Below, piece by piece: positions 1 to 6,765 of a stretch of 10,607 nt of DNA. The stretch comes from Spirochaetaceae bacterium (GTDB lineage: Bacteria > Spirochaetota > Spirochaetia > B11-G9). The translations under genes were made by a program, and so were the position numbers. The stretch is taken from assembly GCA_030643345.1 (NCBI GenBank), contig DAOWMA010000034.1, forward strand, positions 1 through 10,607. The letters are read 5' to 3'. A model generated the notes under the pieces. The model did no database searches. It had not been told where the DNA came from and saw only the letters and a program-made list of their open reading frames with translations. Within the stretch, counting starts at the first letter, position 1. The number at the start of each line of letters is the position of its first letter.

Positions 1-197
1 ATATCAGGTTTAAATATAACTGACTGCCCGAACAGAGTGAGTTCACCATATGATCTATATGGGTCCCATCTCAGCTCTGCACCTGTTTTATCTATAATAG
101 TATTCAGGGAGGTCATATTATCCATCGGCTCCTCTCCATAGATAAATCCCGATACTAAAAGGATGATAACAGATAGTATTGTTAATATTTTTCCCAT
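1..197 (-). CDS. Exported protein, N-terminal part; possible N-acetylmuramoyl-L-alanine amidase
   Basis: Only the first 65 codons are inside the window; the gene runs off the left edge. The N-terminus is a clear signal peptide: MGK, a hydrophobic core at about residues 4-19, then GFIYGEE where cleavage is likely. The mature start contains a segment reading GAELRWDPYRSYGEL (residues 39-53), followed by FGQSVIFKPD. I associate this pattern with the N-terminal beta-rich region of spirochaete cell-wall amidases, but the catalytic domain is not visible, so the enzyme name is a guess; 'secreted envelope protein' is the safe call. The start codon overlaps the end of the ATP-grasp gene by 16 bases (182-197). 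A GGAG at 209-212 lies 11 bases upstream of the ATG, inside that gene. It is the last visible gene of the operon and suggests that the operon product acts in the envelope or periplasm. Confidence 0.6.
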   Translation of the reverse strand, partial: MGKILTILSVIILLVSGFIYGEEPMDNMTSLNTIIDKTGAELRWDPYRSYGELTLFGQSVIFKPD

Positions 198-1840
198 CGT
201 GAAAACAACTCCAACAGACTCTTTTTCTCTTCTATGGTTTTTAAAATAGAATCAATAATCCAAACTCCTCCCTGAACACCGCCCTTCATAAAACAGCGAT
301 AAAAAAGTTTCCCCAATACTACACCATCAAATATATTTTCAGAAGATATCACATTTACAGAAATAAAATTGATCTTTGTATCAATAATTTTTTGATATCC
401 CCTTTCCAGTACCTCGTCAAAAGCTCTGGAAATAGGTTTACCATGCCATTCATACGCATTTTCCAGATCTAACGCCGGTAAACCAAGAATATTTATTCCA
501 TTTCCAGTATTCAATTTAAATTTCGGCATATTTTCCAAAGATTTAATATTCGCATCGATTTCCAGGTTAAAAGCATTGGCAACCCATGACTGAGATGCCC
601 CGAAGAGAAACGCTTCTGTATCTGCATTACATGGTTCAAGGCGAATAAAAATATTTCTGCAGGCATCTTCTGCAGAACTTACTGCAATATCCCTATCTTT
701 ATTAACAGCAATGCAGTTTCCTGCTTTTTCTACATTATTCTCTGGAAATTTAACTTTATCACCTACTGAAACCCTTAAGAAAAGCTCTTTTAGATTTTTA
801 TTATTTTTTATTTTTCCCAATCCAATTATATCCTGTATTACACCGGGAACTGAGATAAACGCCCTCTCTGCAGTAGTTTTTGAAAAGAGAGGAGATAAAT
901 TCCCCGGATGCTGTCCAACTGCAATCTTCAAAGCTCCTTTTGTAAGCTCAACTCCGGAAGAATACGGGAATGTCCAGCCGGACATATATCCACCCGATAA
1001 ACGGGCGGCAATCTCACCTATGTACGGCTTCCCTCTGCTGAATCTTATATCTCCTTTAGCGGCTCCCTTTGAAATTCCCAGGGCCCGTACACCGGCTCTA
1101 AAGGTATCAAAAATCTCTTCAGACACATTAGCATCCGTAATGGAAGGGATTGTATGGCCCATCTCAATAAAGTACGGTGGATAGTATATGTGCCTGTCTG
1201 CAAATCCGCAAATTGTTATTTCATTATTATAGATCAATGCATCGATGCTGAATTCAGGCCCCTCCAGATACTCCTCAATAATAACATTACCGGACCTTGA
1301 AAACAACAATGCATCTTTAACTGCATCCTTCAGCTGATTACAGTTATCTGTTCTGCGAATTCCTCTGGAACCCATATTATCAACAGGTTTTACAACCATT
1401 GGAAATTCAATACCTCTGTTTATAATTTTCTCACAATCAAGGGAAGAAACATCTCTGACAGAGGTAAACAAAGGGGAAGATATACCATGCTTTCTAAAAG
1501 CATCACGCATTTTTACCTTATTACTTGCATTAATTGCTGCTTCAATACTTATCCCCGGTAGGTCTGCAGCTTCTGCAACCCTGGCTACAGTTTCTGAAAA
1601 ATCGGTCCCTGCAGTAAAAACACCATCCAGCCCACTGCTGTTTTTGTAACTAAGTGCTGCTTTTATCATCCCATTTGAATCTTTCAGATCAATATGTTCA
1701 AAATAATCAGCATAATCTTTGCCTGGAACATCATTAATCCCATCTGCAACAATAGTTGTCCAGCCCATTTCTTTTGCAATGGTAATCGCCGGAATCTGCA
1801 TAGCACCACCGCCGAGAATCAAAATAGTTGTTTTAGCCAT
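182..1840 (-). CDS. ATP-grasp ligase with an unassigned C-terminal domain
   Basis: A 552-residue protein predicted to form an amide or similar bond using ATP through an acyl-phosphate. Seen: a pre-ATP-grasp Rossmann-like start (ILGGGAMQ, residues 8-15); the ATP-binding lysine region FPMVVKPVDNMGSRGIRR (146-163, K151); the adenine-binding stretch IIEEYLEGPEFSID (187-200); and the metal-binding end GEIAARLSGG (275-284, E276 and R280). A biotin-carboxylase-C-like segment follows to about 400. Residues 405-552 form a further domain (with WHGKPISRAFDEVLER at 465-480) that I do not recognise. The chosen ATG has AAGGA at 1846-1850, five bases upstream, and overlaps the previous gene by eight bases; an upstream in-frame ATG at 1882 would add 14 residues with no family-like sequence. 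Beside sugar-activation genes it may acylate or aminoacylate an amino sugar; the substrate is inferred only. It could also be a carboxylate-amine ligase unrelated to sugars. Confidence 0.85.
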   Translation of the reverse strand: MAKTTILILGGGAMQIPAITIAKEMGWTTIVADGINDVPGKDYADYFEHIDLKDSNGMIKAALSYKNSSGLDGVFTAGTDFSETVARVAEAADLPGISIEAAINASNKVKMRDAFRKHGISSPLFTSVRDVSSLDCEKIINRGIEFPMVVKPVDNMGSRGIRRTDNCNQLKDAVKDALLFSRSGNVIIEEYLEGPEFSIDALIYNNEITICGFADRHIYYPPYFIEMGHTIPSITDANVSEEIFDTFRAGVRALGISKGAAKGDIRFSRGKPYIGEIAARLSGGYMSGWTFPYSSGVELTKGALKIAVGQHPGNLSPLFSKTTAERAFISVPGVIQDIIGLGKIKNNKNLKELFLRVSVGDKVKFPENNVEKAGNCIAVNKDRDIAVSSAEDACRNIFIRLEPCNADTEAFLFGASQSWVANAFNLEIDANIKSLENMPKFKLNTGNGINILGLPALDLENAYEWHGKPISRAFDEVLERGYQKIIDTKINFISVNVISSENIFDGVVLGKLFYRCFMKGGVQGGVWIIDSILKTIEEKKSLLELFSRWEKY

Positions 1841-3596
1841 TGATATCCTTAACCTTTTCCGCATACACTTCAAAAGTATCACCTAAACTAAAGACTTTAC
1901 TTATAAAGTTAACCATTTTATACCCTGATTTTGATTTAATTTTAGAAAGACCGGGAAATCTTTCTGCATGATGTCCTGTAACCTGAATTCGCTTAACCCT
2001 GAAACCAAAACGCATTAGCAGCTTCTTCGTGATTACCGGATTCCAGATAGAAATATGATCAGAAGGAGATTCCCCAAGAAAAAAATCCATACTCTTCCTA
2101 CCAGTTATACCAGAACTATTTGGAGTAGAAAAGGCAAATATCCCACCGGGTTTCAAAAAAGTATTTACTTTGGTCAAAACTAAATTAAGATCAGTAAAAT
2201 GTTCAATAACATACCACATTGTAATCAGATCAAAGGTTTTTCCAAAAGGCGCATCTTCGAAGGACCCTGATAATACTTCAAACCCAAGTTGATTTTTAAC
2301 ATAATCAGCCACTTCAGGTATTATTTCAATACCTGTTGGCAGGAATCCGTATTTTACGGATTCTGCGAGGAAAGGTCCATATGCACAGCCAATATCCAGA
2401 AGTTGCAGTTTGACATTACCGGATGAAGGTTTAAGACTACTGATTATCTTTAACCTGGCAGCTGATAATTTTTGTATATTCTTAAAATCCTGAAGATATG
2501 TTTTCCCATATTGTTTTTTATAATCATCAAAAAAATATTCCCTCTTATAACTATTTCGGGGAAGTGAAAAATCAACCTGAAATGTTATATTACAAACCGG
2601 ACAACTGTAAAAATTCCTTGTTTCAAAACGATGGATTAAATCTTCTACTCCACACTTATAATGACAAACAGGACAATCTGCCTTAGAGTTATTAATGGAT
2701 AGAATAAGATCTTTAAGATTGATAGATTCATTTGGGATATATCTATCCTGAATCGATATAAAATTCACTCCATTACGAATAAATATGTCCAGCTTTTTCT
2801 TATTCGGTTTTATTACACCAATTTCATAAAACCCGCATTTAAGGGATAATTTTTGATGATATAAAGAAGGATTAAGAAGAATAAATGGGACCCCGGCTGC
2901 CAGTGATTCAAAAGCAGTAAGACCAAAACCGGTAATAATAAGATCATACTCAAAAAGAATATCTTTTAAGTTTGAAGGGCTTACAAGAAACTCTACAGAA
3001 TCCCTGTACTTGTCAACTAAAAACTTTTCACCAACAACAGCAGTTATCTCTGCTTTACGGAAATATCCATGGGTTTTAATATAATCCAGAATAACTTTTG
3101 TCAGCTCCTTTGGATCTTCTCCACCGAAAGTAACAAGAATTTTTTTTGGATTATTACCCGCTTTTTTGTACAGATGTTTTTTAGGAAGGTCCATCAATCC
3201 TGTTGAAGATATATTTGGTTTTACAGTATTAGACAGGGCAGGAATGATATCAATAAGAAAGTCGTACCCCCCCCTTAGAGGTCCCCCCTCATCTATTCCG
3301 ATTAAAACCCCTCTTGACCCAAGAAGATCTACAAGACTGCGAGAAGTACTACGATAATCAACAATAATGAAATCCCAGAAACCGGCAGCCGGCAGAGTTT
3401 CCATATAAAGATCATCTGAGTCCACTCCATGCGATAATAACCTGTTATGAATCTCTGAAATTGACCTGGAATATATAAATACGAAGCAGGATGAGCTTTC
3501 TTTTAGTCTTATGTAAAGATCGATCATCCTTCTAAGATGACCGGTTCCATTTCCTTCCTCACACGCCGGCACAAGAAGATAGGAGTTACTCACCAT
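1833..3596 (-). CDS. SpsG/PseG-like GT-B protein fused to zinc ribbon and SAM methyltransferase
   Basis: A 587-residue three-part protein. Residues 1-305 match the SpsG/PseG group, which hydrolyses or transfers sugars from UDP-activated donors: EEGNGTGHLRR (13-23) is the N-terminal glycine-histidine loop, ILVTFGGEDPKELT (153-166) opens the second Rossmann-like half, and TGFGLTAFESLAAGVPF (222-238) is the donor-binding region of this MurG-like fold. Residues 308-335 form a zinc ribbon (C308, C311, C332, C335). Residues 360-587 are a class I methyltransferase: LDIGCAYGPF (400-409) binds SAM, WYVIEHF (461-467) and LKPGGIFAFSTPN (481-493) are the later motifs. It begins three bases after the cytidylyltransferase stop with no good Shine-Dalgarno, so it probably depends on reinitiation. 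Flagellar pseudaminate pathways use PseG as a separate protein, so the fusion is unusual. A coding-strand G8 tract lies at residues 108-110. The actual substrate is unknown. Confidence 0.85.
   Translation of the reverse strand: MVSNSYLLVPACEEGNGTGHLRRMIDLYIRLKESSSCFVFIYSRSISEIHNRLLSHGVDSDDLYMETLPAAGFWDFIIVDYRSTSRSLVDLLGSRGVLIGIDEGGPLRGGYDFLIDIIPALSNTVKPNISSTGLMDLPKKHLYKKAGNNPKKILVTFGGEDPKELTKVILDYIKTHGYFRKAEITAVVGEKFLVDKYRDSVEFLVSPSNLKDILFEYDLIITGFGLTAFESLAAGVPFILLNPSLYHQKLSLKCGFYEIGVIKPNKKKLDIFIRNGVNFISIQDRYIPNESINLKDLILSINNSKADCPVCHYKCGVEDLIHRFETRNFYSCPVCNITFQVDFSLPRNSYKREYFFDDYKKQYGKTYLQDFKNIQKLSAARLKIISSLKPSSGNVKLQLLDIGCAYGPFLAESVKYGFLPTGIEIIPEVADYVKNQLGFEVLSGSFEDAPFGKTFDLITMWYVIEHFTDLNLVLTKVNTFLKPGGIFAFSTPNSSGITGRKSMDFFLGESPSDHISIWNPVITKKLLMRFGFRVKRIQVTGHHAERFPGLSKIKSKSGYKMVNFISKVFSLGDTFEVYAEKVKDING
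1846..1850 (-). promoter_or_regulatory. Ribosome binding site deciding the ATP-grasp start
   Basis: AAGGA five bases before the ATG at 1840, located inside the end of the methyltransferase fusion gene. It supports the shorter 552-residue protein, whose first residues run straight into the family's ILGGG strand, over the 566-residue reading from 1882. Confidence 0.75.
3267..3288 (-). repeat. G8 and G6 homopolymer tracts inside the SpsG-like domain
   Basis: On the coding strand a G8 run (3267-3274) spans codons 108-110 (AGG GGG GGG), eight bases downstream of a G6 run (3283-3288). Such tracts are rare in AT-rich DNA and prone to slippage. Gain of one G leads to a TGA within a few codons; loss of one G leads to a TAA about 15 codons on. 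Confidence 0.85.
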
Positions 3597-3599
3597 ACA

Positions 3600-4295
3600 T
3601 TATTGGGCCAAAGCGTAATATTCTTCGGGTATATTAATTCTTAAATATGAAACCAGCTCCTGAATCTCTATGGGACGGCCGGTATAGAGCTGTCTGAATA
3701 TCTGTTTTATATTTACATAGTCCTCTTCAGTATCCAATGTAACCCTGCCGTCGGGACAATAGTATTCAGCAGGAGCAGGAACTCTATTGATTACAAACTC
3801 ATTGTCCCTGAAATACAGATACGGGCTTACATGCTCTTTTTCGTATGGGTCCTTTGCAAGGTTATGGGCAGCTAAAATTGCATCTGCATTCAGTACCTCG
3901 ACTCCTGTTCCTAATGGTATCCCTGTAAACCCGCTGTAATCCGCATTTTTTACATGATGATATGCAATAATCTGATTTGCCAGCTGCCCTGAGACCAGAG
4001 GGTTGTCTCCGGTTGCCCTGATAACAGTTTTAACTGAATAATGTTGTACAGCATTTGCATATCTTTTTAATACATTTTCCTTGTCACCTGTAAAGACCTC
4101 ATACCCCCACTTCTCTGCAAGAGGGGTTAATGAAAGAACGCTTGATTGTTCGGTAAGTAATGCAAAAATATCCGCATTAACAGCTTTGAGATTCCGCATA
4201 GCATGTTCAATTACCTTGTAATTTTCCAAAGGTAGAAGGGCCTTCCCTGGAAGTCTTGTTGAATCTATCCTTACTTGTAAAAAAACTCCTGTCAT
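3600..4295 (-). CDS. SpsF/NeuA-like cytidylyltransferase
   Basis: A 231-residue GT-A-fold nucleotidyltransferase of the SpsF / CMP-nonulosonate synthetase / CMP-KDO synthetase group, which activates sugar acids with CTP in the cytoplasm. The N-terminal nucleotide loop is intact: LQVRIDSTRLPGKALL (residues 6-21, with R9, S12, R14 and K18). ATGDNPLV (94-101) is the metal-binding turn, YEKEHVSPYL (151-160) the sugar-side motif, and GRVTLDTEEDY (183-193) the C-terminal signature. Length is normal for the family. Its ATG overlaps the TGA of the preceding glycosyltransferase by four bases (4292-4295), with GGGAGG at 4306-4311. Paired with the SpsG-like gene just downstream, it recalls the spsF-spsG arrangement of spore-coat polysaccharide clusters and the pseF/pseG functions of flagellin glycosylation. 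No sugar-acid synthase (PseI/NeuB) or dehydratase is visible here, so those steps would have to be encoded elsewhere. Confidence 0.9.
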   Translation of the reverse strand: MTGVFLQVRIDSTRLPGKALLPLENYKVIEHAMRNLKAVNADIFALLTEQSSVLSLTPLAEKWGYEVFTGDKENVLKRYANAVQHYSVKTVIRATGDNPLVSGQLANQIIAYHHVKNADYSGFTGIPLGTGVEVLNADAILAAHNLAKDPYEKEHVSPYLYFRDNEFVINRVPAPAEYYCPDGRVTLDTEEDYVNIKQIFRQLYTGRPIEIQELVSYLRINIPEEYYALAQ

Positions 4296-5257
4296 GATTC
4301 TCTAACCTCCCAAAGATCTGTAACCTGTCTTGCATCACAGGAAAAACGGTATTTATTGATCTCCACCCATTTCATAGCATTTTTAAATTCCTTTATTGAC
4401 GCAACGAATGAAGATCCCGATTTAATACTGTATGCCAGAAATTTTGACCAGGAGATGAATGCACTGTCCCCTGAAAATCTGACAATTAGATTTTTCAGAT
4501 AAAATAATTTGTAATATCTATCCGGAGTTGTATCTTCCGGAACTTTTTCAACAAGATATTCAAGTTTTATACCTGTATTAAAGGCAATTGACTCACCCCA
4601 CATATGGACCCTGAATCCAAAATCCATCTTCTGCCAGTACTGATTTTCGATATTATAGTCAAACCCACTGGTTAATAAGAATTTTTCTTTGTTATATATA
4701 CCGGAGTAATCAAAGGGAAAAAGTGTCTCGGCTCCATTTGAAGACGGCATCAGCGAAATCATTTTCAACCGGTTTCCATAGAATGAAGGAGCCATCAAAG
4801 ATGGTACCGTTTCATATTTTGTACTTTGAAGAATAGGTACACTGCATAGATGTTCAGATTTGTCCAGATTATTAAGGAATCTTTCTGTAAATCTGTATCC
4901 AGGACGCATATCATCCCAGAACACCATTACATTCCTACCGCTTGCTTCCAGAATTCCAATATTTATCTGTTCTCCGGGGGATGCATCTTTACCTAAAATC
5001 AGGAATTTCACCTGTGGGAATCTGACTGAAAGTGATTCTATATCATATGTTGCCAGTGGTCCCTGAACTGACATAATTTCCACATCTCCAAGAGATTCCA
5101 AATGTTTAAGATATTCAAGTTTATAAGGCCGGCCTCCCCGATTAAGTACCAGCAGACTGACCACTGGAGAAAGACTGAGATTTTTGTCACTCTTCCTGCC
5201 GCCGACAATTGAATAGGGGATTCTTGGATTTTTAGAAGTTGTAGGTATAGTATTCAT
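4292..5257 (-). CDS. Family-2-like (GT-A) glycosyltransferase
   Basis: A 321-residue protein with a divergent GT-A glycosyltransferase pattern. PVVSLLVLNRGG (31-42) is the first nucleotide-binding strand, GEQINIGILEASGRNVMVFWDD (about 95-116) matches the family-2 'NiGi-eA-G---flDdD' region, with WDD at 114-116 as the likely metal ligand, and GFDYNIENQYW to WGESIAFN (198-227) resembles the 'GfDE...yG-eD-d---R---G' acceptor/catalytic region in altered form. There is no signal peptide or membrane span, so it should act in the cytoplasm. I place the start at the ATG at 5257, which overlaps the radical SAM gene by 26 bases; its ribosome site (GAGAG) is weak. The longer in-frame reading from 5320 adds 21 residues antisense-like in character. 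In context it would transfer the sugar made by the downstream genes to a protein or lipid acceptor; donor and acceptor are inferred. Confidence 0.7.
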   Translation of the reverse strand: MNTIPTTSKNPRIPYSIVGGRKSDKNLSLSPVVSLLVLNRGGRPYKLEYLKHLESLGDVEIMSVQGPLATYDIESLSVRFPQVKFLILGKDASPGEQINIGILEASGRNVMVFWDDMRPGYRFTERFLNNLDKSEHLCSVPILQSTKYETVPSLMAPSFYGNRLKMISLMPSSNGAETLFPFDYSGIYNKEKFLLTSGFDYNIENQYWQKMDFGFRVHMWGESIAFNTGIKLEYLVEKVPEDTTPDRYYKLFYLKNLIVRFSGDSAFISWSKFLAYSIKSGSSFVASIKEFKNAMKWVEINKYRFSCDARQVTDLWEVRES

Positions 5258-6734
5258 CACACTCTCTGCATAGTTCAGGATAATTACCATCAAGATGGTC
5301 CAGATATGCACTTTCTCCATTTTTCCAGATTAAATCCAGTTCATCATTAAAAATATTACCCATAATATACTTATTTTTTATATCCTCCCTGCACATTGGA
5401 ACTGTTCCGTCAAGAAGAATATTTAAATCACGCTTTAGATGCCAGCAGGGAAACCTTTTTACAGGAGAGAGGTTTGTTACTCTTCTGTCCGGAAGAATCC
5501 CGCAAAAATGATCATGTTTCTGAATTATTACATTAAAACCCCGATCTTTCCACCCTCTGTAGAATTTCTCAAGGTCTTCTTCCTGATCTTTCATCCGTAC
5601 TGACTGGATATACAGCTTATCAGAAAACAGCTCGTGAAGATAAAGGGCTGTTCTATTTGCTTCATCCCATCCCTCTCCTCTAAGTTTTTTATATGAGAGA
5701 GGATTTTCGGCATCCATTGAAAGGACCCAGTCTATCCTTCCATCCGCTATTTCTGATATTTCTTTTAGAACTTCCAGGTCCCAGCCAATCCCTGATGTTT
5801 CTATTATTAAACTGAATTTTTCAATTTTTAATAGTTCACGAACTATCCCAGGCATATTGGAGTGTCCTGAAGGCTCTCCCCACATTGAGATACTGAATAC
5901 AGCATCATCACTGAATGCTTTAACTTTTAAAAGAATCATCTGCCATTGTTTCATGGTCATCTCATCAGTTCTGTTTACAATATCTCCGCCAATTTCAGGA
6001 TATGGGCAGTAGGAGCAGGCCTGAGGACAACCACCGGTAATCTGAACATTGATAAAGGAGGGTTCTGTTCTTAATAAATGCTGTTTATTTTCAAGGATTT
6101 CAATAATGGAATTCTCGCCCTTTCCTTCATCCTCATCCAGCTGTTTCATTATCCTGCAAAGCTGATTGAAATTCCTCTTTGTATCTGCAGAAAGTGAAAC
6201 CCGAAGCATCCGCTGATCGATGGGTGAAATTTCTGTCTCAATATCGAAGGAATTGATATCTTTTTGAATAAGTTCAAATATTGATTTCCTGGTAATTGAG
6301 ATTTTGTTTTTTTCTGCCAGAGCACCAAGCTGATCTAAAACAGTTGTTTTTAATATTTCCGGGGCCATCCCATAGGGGTACCCATCAGCAAAGGTATAAG
6401 ATGCAAAATACTGAAGATGATTCTTATACATTTTTTCTGTAATTGAATAATTCAGAAGAGGTGTATCTCCATAGAAATAAAATATATTCTCTGAATTACC
6501 TGCTTCTTCCTTAAAAGCCTTTATCAGGTCTTTCATATCCTGTCCTGCAGGATTGACGATTTTAAAAGGTCCATTCAGAGTAAAATCCTCTCCTGCAAGA
6601 ATTACTATTTTATCTGAATCGGGTAGTCCGGCAGCGATATCAAGGGCCGCATCAAAGGCTGTTGTTCCAGTTGGAAGATTTTTATAGGCAAAATCAGTAA
6701 GTTCCATAGCATTAATAAAAACAGTTGTACTCAT
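5232..6734 (-). CDS. Spiro-SPASM-type radical SAM protein with degenerate nucleotidyltransferase-like N-terminus
   Basis: A 500-residue protein. Residues 225-415 are a radical SAM domain: GGCPQACSYC (234-243) gives the CxxxCxxC that binds the 4Fe-4S cluster and SAM (C236, C240, C243), and MWGEPSG (284-290) is the SAM-contacting GEP motif. The tail is a SPASM/twitch-type auxiliary cluster domain with C430, C448, C489 and C492 plus the typical MGNIFNDELDLIW stretch (458-470). Residues 1-200 look like a GT-A nucleotidyltransferase with GDTPLL (89-94) and RVSLSADT (178-185), but the catalytic N-terminal loop is lost. SPASM enzymes usually modify peptides or proteins by radical chemistry; the substrate here is unknown. 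The ATG at 6734 is preferred because AGGGG lies at 6739-6743; a TTG at 6755 would add seven residues. It starts 31 bases after the proB stop. Recognition as spiro-SPASM is from memory of the family. Confidence 0.85.
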   Translation of the reverse strand: MSTTVFINAMELTDFAYKNLPTGTTAFDAALDIAAGLPDSDKIVILAGEDFTLNGPFKIVNPAGQDMKDLIKAFKEEAGNSENIFYFYGDTPLLNYSITEKMYKNHLQYFASYTFADGYPYGMAPEILKTTVLDQLGALAEKNKISITRKSIFELIQKDINSFDIETEISPIDQRMLRVSLSADTKRNFNQLCRIMKQLDEDEGKGENSIIEILENKQHLLRTEPSFINVQITGGCPQACSYCPYPEIGGDIVNRTDEMTMKQWQMILLKVKAFSDDAVFSISMWGEPSGHSNMPGIVRELLKIEKFSLIIETSGIGWDLEVLKEISEIADGRIDWVLSMDAENPLSYKKLRGEGWDEANRTALYLHELFSDKLYIQSVRMKDQEEDLEKFYRGWKDRGFNVIIQKHDHFCGILPDRRVTNLSPVKRFPCWHLKRDLNILLDGTVPMCREDIKNKYIMGNIFNDELDLIWKNGESAYLDHLDGNYPELCRECDEYYTYNF

Positions 6735-6738
6735 AACA

Positions 6739-6743
6739 CCCCT
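6739..6743 (-). promoter_or_regulatory. Ribosome binding site deciding the radical SAM protein start
   Basis: AGGGG four bases before the ATG at 6734. The other in-frame candidate, TTG at 6755, has no matching site at a sensible distance and lies only ten bases after the proB stop, so the ATG is chosen. Confidence 0.65.
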
Positions 6744-6765
6744 ATCGGCATTCAAAAATTATCAC

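Noticed and set aside
711..1184. Plus-strand open frame of 157 codons
   Set aside because: Lies entirely inside and antisense to the ATP-grasp gene, has no recognisable protein pattern and no ribosome site; a shadow of the real gene.
3140..3147. A8 tract on the coding strand of the SpsG-like domain, possible slippery site
   Set aside because: The zero frame reads through into conserved sequence (ILVTFGGEDP), A-runs are common in this AT-rich DNA, and no stop or stimulatory structure suggests programmed frameshifting.
5258..5320. Upstream in-frame start of the glycosyltransferase at 5320
   Set aside because: It would overlap the SPASM coding region by 89 bases, and the extra residues only mirror the cysteine-rich tail of that gene in another frame. 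The hydrophobic stretch there is not a credible signal peptide.
6735..6755. TTG start that would lengthen the radical SAM protein by seven residues
   Set aside because: The ATG at 6734 has AGGGG at a suitable distance; the TTG has no such site and the added residues are not family-like.
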